64,000 nucleotides of DNA from the NCBI GenBank assembly GCA_027486585.1, contig JAIXOU010000100.1, positions 248,001 through 312,000 of the forward strand. Direction: 5' to 3'. How positions within the stretch are numbered: the first letter of the stretch is position 1; each line of letters opens with the position of its first letter. This document shows positions 1-8,306 of the stretch, piece after piece. The translations under genes and the position numbers were made by a program. Below the pieces are notes generated by a model that saw nothing but the letters and a program-made list of their open reading frames with translations, made no database searches and was not told the origin of the DNA. This DNA comes from Verrucomicrobiaceae bacterium (GTDB lineage Bacteria > Verrucomicrobiota > Verrucomicrobiia > Verrucomicrobiales > Verrucomicrobiaceae).

Positions 1-3000
1 CTTCTCGTGTGCCAGTCTGAGCAATTTTGAGCACGGTCAGAGCATCTTTATGACTGCGCGCTGCAATGCGAGCCAGCGTGGCATTGCTGGTGAGTCCGTT
101 CTCGATGTAGCTATCTTTGAAGACTTCTTGATGCCCGCCGAGGATATCGCCGAGATTGTAGGTGTCGGCGCGGTTTGCCAGCATGTCGGGCACCTGGAAT
201 TTGCCACCGACTTCGGTATAGGGATTGCCCGCCATCACCACAGCCACTTTGCGGCCGCGTAGGTCGTAGGTCTTTGCTTCGCCTTTGAAGACGCCTTCGA
301 TTTTGCGCGTGCCGTCGCACAGTGGGATGAACTTTTGCAAAAACTCGGGATTCGTATGCTGGATGTCATCGAGATAAATCATGACATTGTCACCCATCTC
401 AAAGGCGAGGTTCAGCTTCTCGATTTCTTCTCTCGCTGAGGCATTTCGTGCCTCACTTGGATCAAGCGATGTCACCTGATGACCCAATGCTGGCCCGTTG
501 ATCTTCACCAGCGTAATGCCGAGCCTACTGGCGATGTATTCCATCAGCGTCGTCTTGCCATAACCCGGTGGTGAGATGAGCAACAGCATGCCCATGCGAT
601 CCGTGCGAGTGTCCTTGCCTGCGGCACCGAGTTGCTTGGCCAAATTCGCGCCGATGAGCGGTAGATACACCTGATCGATCAGGCGGTTCCGCACAAACGA
701 ACTGAGCACGCCTGCCTTGAACTGATCCAGCCGCAGATCCTTCCTTCGCGCTTCCGCTAATGAGTGCTTCAGCTTTTGGAAGGCCGTAAAGGCAGGCACG
801 ACTTCGCTTTCATAGCTTTGCAGGCGTGTGGTGAACTCATGGTAATCGAGTTCCATCTTTGCCTCGCTGATTCGACCATGCGTGCCAGTGAAGCCGCTAA
901 TCGTCACGCGAGAGACAGGCTCTGTGGGCGTTGCGGCAGGTGATTGATCGTTGGTGACGACCATCGCCGCCGTTTCGATTAACACCCCACGATCCGCATT
1001 CGGATTCAGGGCCGTCAGCCACTCCAAGGCAATCTCAAAGGCCAGCAGCGGCTGTGCGGCGAGATCGCTCATCGTTGCTTCGAAGTCCTTAGTTGCCCGT
1101 TTAGCGGTCAGCTCCTTTCGGAATGATTTCAAAAGCTCCACAGCTGAGGCCGAACGCGTGAAGTAGGTCTTGGACTGCAATTCATCTAGCAAGCACGCAC
1201 TGATTTGGCGTGTGAAAGCTCGCGGGAGCGTCCTGGAGTGCGCCGGTCCTCCGGCGCTTTCGGATGTTCCACAGCCTGCGGAAAGCTCCAGAGGGCTGGA
1301 GCACTCCAAAACGCTGCCGCGCTGTTGCAGGCTCAAAAAGCTATCGACACGCTTCGTCAGTTCGTCATCGCTGCTTGCATTTGAGACACCCAGAAGCTCA
1401 TGCATTCGGCCTTTGGATTGCATCCGAGCTGCGAGAGCCTTTTTATCTGCATCTTCAGTCCAAGCATGCCAGAACAGCCGAGCATAACCGCGTGCGGCTG
1501 GTGAATGCCTCAGCAGACCAAGGGCAGCCTGCATCTCCCGCAGTGGCTTCAAAAGCAGCGAGGCATCGTGGTCATGCACGCCCTTGGTGTAGCCTTCATC
1601 ATAGCGTTGGGCAATGAAAGCAGACACATCGTCGCTACTAGTCTTCAGCATCTGCCACGCGAGATATTCAGCGCGATAAACCTGCTCATTCTCCGAGACG
1701 ACGGCTTGATCCCAGACACTGCGCTGGTTTTCCAGCTCGGCGTTCTCGACTTTCTCAAAGAAGCGCGTGCCGGTGAGGTGAAAGGCTAATCCGCCTTCAC
1801 GCGGCAAGATAGCCAGCTCAAGCGGCTGCTTGTTCACACTGAATTGATGCTGTCCGAGTTGGATCAAATCTCCGCCACCAACAAAGATCTCCGACTTATC
1901 GCGGATCTGCTTCAGCGAGTCTTGCTGCACGGTCTTCAATCGCGTTCCCAGTTCATCAGCCCGCACGCTGTCGCCGAGCTTGCGAAGTTCTTCGATGAGG
2001 TCGCGCAGCTTGGCTACCATGGCATCCGCAGCGAGCCAGGCGTGGACTTCCTCCGGCTTGGCAAAATTGGCCAAACGATTGCGAATGCTCGTCAGAATGC
2101 GCTCTGCGGACTGCCCAAGGCTGCCACAGCGGCGATTCAGTGCGTCGGTGAGGCTTTGACGACGAGATTCAAAGGCGGTCTGCACTTCCTCGCGCTTCTT
2201 GATCAACTCAGTAGCGTAGTCATCGAAGTCAGAGAACTTGGTCTCCATCTCCTCGATCTGCACCAGCACACGAGTGAGTGATTCATCACACTTTTCTGGC
2301 GTGGTGGCCACTTCGAGGTAGTTCAGCACGCTTTGACTGAGCAGGCTGAGCTGCGCCTGAAATTGCGCCGCACCTTCAGTCTTTGCGAGATCATTGCGGC
2401 GGTTCCTCAGAACACTGCGCACCTGATTGAGCTGTGCAAAGAGCGTGCTGATACCCTCGATGATGCGGGTAGTCTCCGTGGCATCTTGAATCTTTAGGCC
2501 GCTGACGATGGCGGTGAGCATCTCCAGTTCACTGCTGGATTTCGCTAGTGCGTCTTCGACTTCTTGAGCCTCGGTGACCTTGGCCAACGTCGGGACACGA
2601 GCCTGTTGTTCGCTGATTTGTTTTCGATACGGATCGAGCGCTTCAGGCTTGAGCAGGAAGGCCACGCACTTGGCGCTGAGCTTGTCCGCTCCCTCGGCCG
2701 CCGACTTGTCCATCTGGTCGATCACTGCCGCATCGGTGTAGCGCACATCGCGCAGGGCGATGATTTGACCACGCAGCTCACGGAGTGTGGTTAAGAGCTG
2801 CACAAAGCCGAGGATATCGCTCGGATCGGTGTTTGCCGCAGAGCCGAGCGCCTTGTGCGACTTTTCTTGCAGCGCTGTGGTTTGGTCCGTAGCCGTCTTG
2901 CGCATTCGGCGTACTTTTTCAAACTCACCCAGAGCCGCCTCTGCGGTCGTTTTGACCTCGGTGAGTGCCTCCTTGAGATTGTGCGCCTCTTCTTTGCCTA

Positions 3001-4429
3001 CCCAAAAGTAACTGTCGGAAATATCGCCGCAGGAGCGCACGAGTTCGACATAAAGACCGGAGAAGGAGTCGTCCTTTGCCAGCAAGGTGAGCACACCTCG
3101 GCACTCAGCCATGGCGCGGACGATTTCAGCGTTGCCGATCTTGCTGAGAAAGGTCTGGGATGCCTTGGCCTCGCTGATATCGGCGGTGAGAAACGGCGTT
3201 CGCCAGATCTGAATGACGTGGTGCTTGCGTGGCTCTGCGTCGGCGTCAAAGAGGACGAGTTCGCCCGTGGGGAAGAGGCTGAAGCCATGGCATGGCTGCG
3301 GCGTGGCGATGCTCTGCGTGATGAGATTGTAGCTAAGAAGCAGGTAGGAGCCGCTCTCGAGATGCGAGAATACAAACAGCGTGTCTTCACCATTCGCAGC
3401 CGAGATGCGCTTCTCGAAACGCATCGGTGGTAAGCCTGTATCGAAGCGGCGCACCTCGCCGGTTTGCAGAACATAACCGTGAGGAAAGAGGATGCCATGA
3501 TCGTCCGGCAACAGCACGCAGCTTTCAGCAATGCTATCAATGCGATGTGCCTCTCTCGTGCGTTCATTGAAGACGAGGTGACGCCAGGTCTTCTCCTGAT
3601 ACGGCAGCACCTTCATCAAGATGAGGTTGCCGACGATGGCGTAATGCACTTCGGCATCGTCGAGTGTCTGGTCTTTGTTTTCGACCAGTTCGTTGTAGAT
3701 GCCTCGACCCGTGGCCGTGTTGTTTTCGACTTTGACCGTGAGGTCGCCGCCGATGGTCTCGACAAAAACACGGTCTTCGATGCTGATGTGCGGATGCTCA
3801 CCGTGGCGATACATGTCGCGCGTAGCCTTCTTCCAGACGAACTCCTGCGGCGTGGGAAAAATGAACTCGTGGTCGCTGCGGTTGCCGAGGTATTTCAGCG
3901 TGCCTTTTTCATCATCGACGAGCCATTTGAATGTTTTGACCTCCGTCGCCCGCTGTCCCACCTGAAAGCCCATGTAGAGGTGCGGACCGATGCGGTGAAA
4001 CTTCAGGAAGGTCGCATGTTTGTAGTAGTTGTAGAGGTATGTGAAGTCCTCCGCGAACTGAGCATCGCGAAGGATGGTATCTTTGTTGGTATGGAAGCTG
4101 TGATCACCATCCTGATAGTCCACCACCGCGAAGACATCCTCGATCTTCATCGTCGTGCGCAGCCCGAGATGGACATTGTAGCCAAACAAAAAGCGCTTCG
4201 GTCCAATCGCCGCCATATCACGCGGCACGCAGTTGTTATCCGTCGTGAGGCGCGTCGTCGTCAGAAGCGCCGTCTCGATACCACCGAACTCAGCTTTTCG
4301 ATCGTTGTTCAGAAGATCCAGCCGACGCTGGAGTTCAGTGCCGTGCTTGTTCAAGCGCTGACGAATGACTTCGTAAGCGCCAGCTTCGAGCTGGGGCGAT
4401 GTCTGGAGTGATGGAAGCGTTTCGGCCAT
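1..4429 (-). CDS. Giant AAA-type 'DNA repair ATPase' (DUF3686-like), C-terminus outside window
   Basis: The frame opens at an ATG read from 4429 (MAETLPSLQ) and runs without a stop to base 1, giving 1476 residues; the C-terminus lies outside. Residues about 1-500 are a beta-rich region, and about 500-1030 is rich in charged helix with coiled-coil character. A P-loop AAA module begins near residue 1280: Walker A PPGYGKT with Lys about 1292, then Walker B-like MIYLDDIQ near 1350 and an NPYTE sensor-like segment. This architecture matches the conserved proteins automatically named 'DNA repair ATPase' in Verrucomicrobia, Planctomycetes and Streptomyces; their biochemical role is not established. 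The AAA part resembles MoxR-like remodellers. Oddity: residues about 1037-1070 are encoded by a dispersed palindrome at 1221-1321. Family call is fairly secure, function unknown. Confidence 0.85.
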   Translation of the reverse strand, partial: MAETLPSLQTSPQLEAGAYEVIRQRLNKHGTELQRRLDLLNNDRKAEFGGIETALLTTTRLTTDNNCVPRDMAAIGPKRFLFGYNVHLGLRTTMKIEDVFAVVDYQDGDHSFHTNKDTILRDAQFAEDFTYLYNYYKHATFLKFHRIGPHLYMGFQVGQRATEVKTFKWLVDDEKGTLKYLGNRSDHEFIFPTPQEFVWKKATRDMYRHGEHPHISIEDRVFVETIGGDLTVKVENNTATGRGIYNELVENKDQTLDDAEVHYAIVGNLILMKVLPYQEKTWRHLVFNERTREAHRIDSIAESCVLLPDDHGILFPHGYVLQTGEVRRFDTGLPPMRFEKRISAANGEDTLFVFSHLESGSYLLLSYNLITQSIATPQPCHGFSLFPTGELVLFDADAEPRKHHVIQIWRTPFLTADISEAKASQTFLSKIGNAEIVRAMAECRGVLTLLAKDDSFSGLYVELVRSCGDISDSYFWVGKEEAHNLKEALTEVKTTAEAALGEFEKVRRMRKTATDQTTALQEKSHKALGSAANTDPSDILGFVQLLTTLRELRGQIIALRDVRYTDAAVIDQMDKSAAEGADKLSAKCVAFLLKPEALDPYRKQISEQQARVPTLAKVTEAQEVEDALAKSSSELEMLTAIVSGLKIQDATETTRIIEGISTLFAQLNQVRSVLRNRRNDLAKTEGAAQFQAQLSLLSQSVLNYLEVATTPEKCDESLTRVLVQIEEMETKFSDFDDYATELIKKREEVQTAFESRRQSLTDALNRRCGSLGQSAERILTSIRNRLANFAKPEEVHAWLAADAMVAKLRDLIEELRKLGDSVRADELGTRLKTVQQDSLKQIRDKSEIFVGGGDLIQLGQHQFSVNKQPLELAILPREGGLAFHLTGTRFFEKVENAELENQRSVWDQAVVSENEQVYRAEYLAWQMLKTSSDDVSAFIAQRYDEGYTKGVHDHDASLLLKPLREMQAALGLLRHSPAARGYARLFWHAWTEDADKKALAARMQSKGRMHELLGVSNASSDDELTKRVDSFLSLQQRGSVLECSSPLELSAGCGTSESAGGPAHSRTLPRAFTRQISACLLDELQSKTYFTRSASAVELLKSFRKELTAKRATKDFEATMSDLAAQPLLAFEIALEWLTALNPNADRGVLIETAAMVVTNDQSPAATPTEPVSRVTISGFTGTHGRISEAKMELDYHEFTTRLQSYESEVVPAFTAFQKLKHSLAEARRKDLRLDQFKAGVLSSFVRNRLIDQVYLPLIGANLAKQLGAAGKDTRTDRMGMLLLISPPGYGKTTLMEYIASRLGITLVKINGPALGHQVTSLDPSEARNASAREEIEKLNLAFEMGDNVMIYLDDIQHTNPEFLQKFIPLCDGTRKIEGVFKGEAKTYDLRGRKVAVVMAGNPYTEVGGKFQVPDMLANRADTYNLGDILGGHQEVFKDSYIENGLTSNATLARIAARSHKDALTVLKIAQTGTRE
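1221..1321. repeat. REP-like long imperfect palindrome inside the ATPase gene
   Basis: Two 41-base arms, 1221-1261 and 1281-1321, are inverted copies with about eight mismatches, separated by a 19-base loop. The left arm begins CGCGGGAGCGTCCTGGAG and the right arm ends CTCCAAAACGCTGCCGCG. It could fold into one long hairpin. It is read in frame by the minus-strand ATPase gene with no stop, adding about 34 residues rich in Ser, Gly, Cys and Pro that look unlike the flanking helical sequence. I recall similar GC-rich palindromes as dispersed intergenic repeats in Verrucomicrobia; that link is from memory and not verified here. Confidence 0.8.
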
Positions 4430-4437
4430 TAGGTAAT

Positions 4438-4593
4438 GGTATAAAGTTGCGGAAGCCCGTCGGGGTTTGGATTCATTGTGTCCCGACGGGACACCGTATC
4501 ATAGCGAAGGGTTGCGGCGAAGCCGCTACCCTGGAACGGGTTGCCGACGTCCATTGATTTTTGGGTGGAACCCCAACGGGGTTCCGTATCGGC
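4438..4593. repeat. REP-like hairpin array, left side of the RAYT gene
   Basis: Three compact hairpins lie between the ATPase start and the transposase gene: 4478-4494 (GTGTCCCG/CGGGACAC), 4508-4532 (AGGGTTGCGGC/GCCGCTACCCT, one mismatch) and 4567-4585 (GGAACCCC-AAC-GGGGTTCC). The first is followed by CCGTATCATAGCGAAGGG, a tail that recurs on the right side. The segment 4568-4593 is repeated in inverted orientation at 5117-5142 with one mismatch. At the outer edge, 4438-4446 (GGTATAAAG) matches the reverse complement of 5365-5373 at 8 of 9 positions, so the cassette may span 4438-5373. Confidence 0.75.
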
Positions 4594-4641
4594 TTCGCGG
4601 ATTTGCGCTTGCGATTTAGACGAAATGTCGAACGCTTCTTT

Positions 4642-5097
4642 ATGCCTCAATCGCTTGCCAACATGATCCTGCATCTCGTGTTCTCGACCAAGGACCGCGA
4701 GCCGTGGTTTACGGATACGGAGAAGATGAATGCTATGCACGGCTACCTCGGCGGCATTTCGAAGAAACTGGAATGTCCGACCATCGCCATAGGCGGTGTG
4801 GCTGATCACGTTCATATCTTGGCACGAATGAATCGCACGATGTCGTTGGCGGATTGGGTGAAGGAAATGAAACGAGCCAGCACTGTCTGGATTCGTGAGG
4901 AGTGGTCGGAGTTTGCCACGTTTCATTGGCAGGCGGGTTACGGCGCTTTTTCGGTGAGCCAATCGAACACGGATGCCGTGGTCGAGTATGTGCGGAATCA
5001 AGCCGAGCATCATCGGACAAAGTCCTTTCAGGATGAATACCGCGTGATGTTGCGCAAACATGGCATCGAATGGGATGAACGATATGTCTGGGATTGA
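4642..5097 (+). CDS. REP-associated tyrosine transposase (RAYT, IS200/IS605 Y1 family)
   Basis: A 151-residue protein starting at the ATG for MPQSLANMILH, which fits the usual N-terminus of Y1 transposases; earlier in-frame starts lie inside the flanking hairpins. Visible family marks are the HVHIL metal-binding HUH motif near residue 56 and a downstream helix with VEYVRNQAEHH that carries the candidate catalytic Tyr. The length matches stand-alone RAYT/Y1 proteins (about 140-180 residues). Such enzymes nick single-stranded DNA at structured ends and are thought to spread REP hairpins. The gene sits alone between inverted REP-like arrays and appears intact. Family call is strong; whether it is still active is unknown. 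Confidence 0.88.
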   Translation: MPQSLANMILHLVFSTKDREPWFTDTEKMNAMHGYLGGISKKLECPTIAIGGVADHVHILARMNRTMSLADWVKEMKRASTVWIREEWSEFATFHWQAGYGAFSVSQSNTDAVVEYVRNQAEHHRTKSFQDEYRVMLRKHGIEWDERYVWD

Positions 5098-5116
5098 GGC
5101 TCGTTTGTTTTGGTAA

Positions 5117-5373
5117 GCCGATGCGGAACCCCGTTGGGGTTCGGTAAGATGAAACATGGGGTGGTTTCCGGCATTCCAGGGAAGCCTCGCTATGGTTCGG
5201 CATCCCTTCGCTATGGTGCGGAAGCCCTTTGGGCTTCGAAATCCCCGTGTGCCAAAGGCACACCGCATCATAGCGAAGGGTTGGTGAGCCTGGGCGAACC
5301 TACCCTGGATGACCGAGCGACCCGCCCGCCCCCGAAAACAGGGAACCCCAACGGGGTTCCGTATCTTTATAAC
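5117..5373. repeat. REP-like hairpin array, right side of the RAYT gene
   Basis: Several hairpins follow the transposase stop: 5125-5142 (GGAACCCC-GTT-GGGGTTC), 5221-5237 (GAAGCCC-TTT-GGGCTTC), 5247-5263 (GTGTGCC-AAA-GGCACAC), 5277-5306 (AGGGTTGGT...ACCTACCCT, one mismatch) and 5342-5360 (GGAACCCC-AAC-GGGGTTCC). The stems differ in sequence but remain paired, and several are followed by CCGTATC or CCGCATC and TAGCGAAGGG. A short direct repeat TCGCTATGGT also occurs twice near 5188-5218. The array ends just before the stop of the flotillin gene at 5382. Confidence 0.75.
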
Positions 5374-5381
5374 GTCCGCGT

Positions 5382-7463
5382 TCATTTCTTCGCAGCCTTC
5401 GCTGCAAGCAATCCAGCCACCGTTTGCTCGGTCAGACCAAATCGGCTGGCGGCACCGATCATGCTGGTAAGTTTGTTCAGCGTGGTGGCGTCAGGATTGA
5501 GGCCAATCAGCTTCGCGAAGAGGGCTGACAAGGTCAGGTTTTTGGTGTCTTCGGCGGTGAGGCCAAACTGATCGACGATGGTCTTCAATTGGGCTTTGAA
5601 GTAATCAGGATCGCCATTGAAGAAGGTCTCCTTCACATCGGAAAGAGTGCGACTTCCTTCGACCATGCGGTCGATGGCGCGGGCGTTGCCGATGGCGTTG
5701 GTGATCTTGTCGAAGAACTGAGTTTCGCCGCCAACGATTTCGATCTTGGCGGATTTCATGGCTTCGCCGAGGACGCCGGCTTGGGCGGCAGCGATGTCTT
5801 TCTGGATATGGATCTCGGCTAGGGCGATGGCCTTGTCTTTTTCGAGTGTCAGCTTGAATTCCTCGTGCTCGCGACCGGCATTTTCGAGGAGCTTCATGGC
5901 CTGGGCCTTCTTGGTGATGCCATCAGCCTCTGCAGCGAGTTTAAGCTGCGTGATCTCGGCATCGACGGTGCCTTGCTTCTGCGAGGCTTCGGCTTTGGCG
6001 AGGGATACTTGAGCTTCACCGAGTCCAACGGCGGCGGAAGTGGCGGTTTTGCCTTCGGCGAGGGATTTTTCGGCAGCGGCATCCTTCGTAGCAGATTCTT
6101 GACGTGCGTCGGCCAAGGTGAGGATTTCCTGAGCGCGCAGTTCGGCAGATTGCTTGGAGGCTTCAGCGGCTTTGATGGAAGTGTAAGCAGCCTGGTCGGA
6201 AGCAAGGCGAGCGGCTTCTTTGGCGGCTTCGGCTTCTTTGATTTTCTGAATGAGTTGCTCTTGTGCGTTCTTTTCCGCGTTGGTCAGAGCGACTTGCTTC
6301 TCGCGGTCAGCCGTGGCGAAGGCTTCAGCGTCTTTCATCTTCTGCTGTTCGACGACGACGGTTTTTTCCAGAGACACACGATCTTTAATGACCTCTTGGA
6401 TATTCTTCTTCTCGATTTCGACGGCTTTTTCTTTTTCGATGCCTTTGAGCGTGGTTTGGCGTTCGCGGTCGATGATTTCCAAATCGCGATCACGGGTGAC
6501 GCGTTCGATTTCGACGGCATCCGTGCGCTCCTTGTTGCGCTGAGCGACAAGGACTTGTCGGTCTTTGTTCTGTGTGGCGATGGCGATCTCTTCATCAGCG
6601 GCAATGTTAGCGCGCTGGGACTTGAGGCGTTCTTCAGCTTGGACTTTCATGGTCTCTGCTTCTTCACGGGCGATGACACTTTGCACATCGCGCTTTTGCT
6701 TGGCTTCGGTTTCAGCAAGTTGGCGTTCGAGTTCAAGGACGGCTTCGCGAGCCTGCACGTCCTGCTGTTTGATCACCTTTTCTTTGTCGCGCTGAATGTT
6801 GTTCGCCAGTTTGGCCTGAGTGGCTGTGAGCTCGGTGATTTTTTTGATGCCTTCAGCGTCCAGGATGTTGTCTGGATCGAGGTTTTCCAGGCGAGTTTGT
6901 TCAAGGAAGTCGATGGCGCAGTCGTCGAGGGTGAAGCCATTTAAATCCGTGCCGATGACTTTCAAAATGCCACTCTTAAAGGTATCTCGTTCATTGTAGA
7001 GCTGCACGAAGTCGAAGCGCTTGCCGACTGTTTTAAGTGCTTCAGAGAATTTGGCGTCAAAGAGAACTCGGATCGTTTCCACGGTGCTTGCACGCACGCA
7101 GCCGATGGATTGAGCGACGCGCAGTACATCTTCTGGTGTTTTGTTGACGCGAACAAAGAAGGCGACCTTGATGTCGGCCCGCATGTTATCCATGCAGATA
7201 AGGCCCTCGATACCTTTACGCTCAATTTCAATGCGCTTCACGGAGATGTCCATATACTCGGCCTGATGGGCTACGGGAATGACGATCATGCCATTGAATG
7301 AAACTTTAGTGCCGCCAATGCCATTTCTCACGATGGCTTGCCCCTGCGTGACTTTGCGGAAGAAGCGTGAGAAGAGAATCAAGACGCCGAGGAAGATGCC
7401 AACGATGATGGCTCCGACGAGGAGACTGCCTTCGAGGATAATTGCTAGTGGGATGAGGTGCAT
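5382..7463 (-). CDS. yqiK: Flotillin-like SPFH/band 7 protein (YqiK family)
   Basis: A 693-residue membrane-scaffold protein. An N-terminal membrane helix (about residues 5-35) is followed by an SPFH/band 7 domain (about 45-200, with RNGIGGTKVSFNG and MRADIKVAFFVRVNK). A long charged coiled coil rich in Glu, Lys and Ala (about 215-560) follows, and then a flotillin-type C-terminal helix region. Flotillins oligomerise at the inner membrane and organise microdomains. The partner gene directly upstream (7491-8159) is YqiJ-like, the same pairing as E. coli yqiJ-yqiK. Length is slightly longer than E. coli YqiK. Cargo or physiological role cannot be read from sequence. Confidence 0.9.
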   Translation of the reverse strand: MHLIPLAIILEGSLLVGAIIVGIFLGVLILFSRFFRKVTQGQAIVRNGIGGTKVSFNGMIVIPVAHQAEYMDISVKRIEIERKGIEGLICMDNMRADIKVAFFVRVNKTPEDVLRVAQSIGCVRASTVETIRVLFDAKFSEALKTVGKRFDFVQLYNERDTFKSGILKVIGTDLNGFTLDDCAIDFLEQTRLENLDPDNILDAEGIKKITELTATQAKLANNIQRDKEKVIKQQDVQAREAVLELERQLAETEAKQKRDVQSVIAREEAETMKVQAEERLKSQRANIAADEEIAIATQNKDRQVLVAQRNKERTDAVEIERVTRDRDLEIIDRERQTTLKGIEKEKAVEIEKKNIQEVIKDRVSLEKTVVVEQQKMKDAEAFATADREKQVALTNAEKNAQEQLIQKIKEAEAAKEAARLASDQAAYTSIKAAEASKQSAELRAQEILTLADARQESATKDAAAEKSLAEGKTATSAAVGLGEAQVSLAKAEASQKQGTVDAEITQLKLAAEADGITKKAQAMKLLENAGREHEEFKLTLEKDKAIALAEIHIQKDIAAAQAGVLGEAMKSAKIEIVGGETQFFDKITNAIGNARAIDRMVEGSRTLSDVKETFFNGDPDYFKAQLKTIVDQFGLTAEDTKNLTLSALFAKLIGLNPDATTLNKLTSMIGAASRFGLTEQTVAGLLAAKAAKK

Positions 7464-7490
7464 AATGGATGAGTCTTTGGTGGTTAGTGT

Positions 7491-8159
7491 TTAGCTTTCA
7501 GAGGTGGGTGGTGTGCTTTCGATGAAGTAAAAAAGGTTGTCGGGACCTGGTGTGGTAACTTGTGCTTGAGTGCCTTTTGGGATGCTACCACTTAGTGTGC
7601 GGACATTGATGAGAAGCGGTGCGCCATTGGCGGTGATCTCTAATTGGCCGTAAGTTTCGTCAGCTTCCATGGAGACGACGATACCGATGCGACCCATGAC
7701 TTCTTCGGCTTCGGTGTCAGCATCTGCCATGGCGGCAAAAAGCTTGGCGACTGGCATGGTGGTGAGCTTGGTGGCAATAAGACTGCCTATCAGATTGGGC
7801 AGAAACAGCAGAAGTGCTTGGCCTGCACTGGCGGTGGGATTGTGCCATTCATTGAGGGCCAATGATCCTAACCATAAGAAGAGAATCATGAAGCTGAGCC
7901 AAACGACGATCGGAACCTGTGAGAAGCCGAGGAATCGGCCTGCTGTCAGCCAAGCTCCGCCCGTGCTGCTTGCGCCGTGAGCTAATGGGAGATCTGGAAT
8001 GCCATCTCCATCTACATCTAGATTGAAGTCATCTGGTATGTCTGTGTCAAAGTCGAGTGCGCCGAGAATAACAAGTGTCCAGTAACCTACAACCAATCCT
8101 AACAAAAGTGTCAGAAGGAGTTGATTTGGGCTGGTGGCTGCTTGGAAAAGTTCGAACAC
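7491..8159 (-). CDS. yqiJ: YqiJ-like membrane protein with C-terminal OB fold
   Basis: About 222 residues from a GTG start (VFELFQAATSPNQ); an alternative TTG start at 8198 would add 13 residues, and neither has a clear ribosome binding site. The sequence shows an N-terminal membrane helix, an acidic Asp-rich loop (DIPDDFNLDVDGDG), two or three further hydrophobic helices and a C-terminal beta-rich domain of NfeD/OB type (MGRIGIVVSMEADETYGQLEI). NfeD/YqiJ proteins are encoded next to flotillins and are thought to assist their assembly. It ends 27 bases before the flotillin start, so the two are likely co-transcribed. Confidence 0.82.
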   Translation of the reverse strand: MFELFQAATSPNQLLLTLLLGLVVGYWTLVILGALDFDTDIPDDFNLDVDGDGIPDLPLAHGASSTGGAWLTAGRFLGFSQVPIVVWLSFMILFLWLGSLALNEWHNPTASAGQALLLFLPNLIGSLIATKLTTMPVAKLFAAMADADTEAEEVMGRIGIVVSMEADETYGQLEITANGAPLLINVRTLSGSIPKGTQAQVTTPGPDNLFYFIESTPPTSES

Positions 8160-8306
8160 GTCGGGAGAATCAGCTGAATTGTTCGACCATTTAAGCAACC
8201 GCGACGAATGATAGCGATTACAAATTCAGGCTTTGAATCCAAAGCTTCAATTTCCTTTCGCCATCCTTAAGAAATCATTCTGAAGAAGTTTTGCGGTGAG
8301 CTGAAT

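Noticed and set aside
3464-4411. 315-residue plus-strand open frame
   Set aside because: It is antisense to the ATPase gene, whose minus-strand frame shows a P-loop and family sequence; the plus frame has no domain.
5188-5218. Two copies of TCGCTATGGT as a possible CRISPR or tandem repeat
   Set aside because: Only two short copies in a REP array; no regular repeat-spacer structure.
4429-5385. 318-residue minus-strand open frame across the REP/RAYT region
   Set aside because: It runs through hairpin repeats and antisense to the Y1 transposase, whose HUH motif is in the plus frame.
5865-6944. 359-residue plus-strand frame rich in Gly and Phe
   Set aside because: It is the antisense shadow of the Glu/Lys/Ala-rich coiled coil of the flotillin-like gene.
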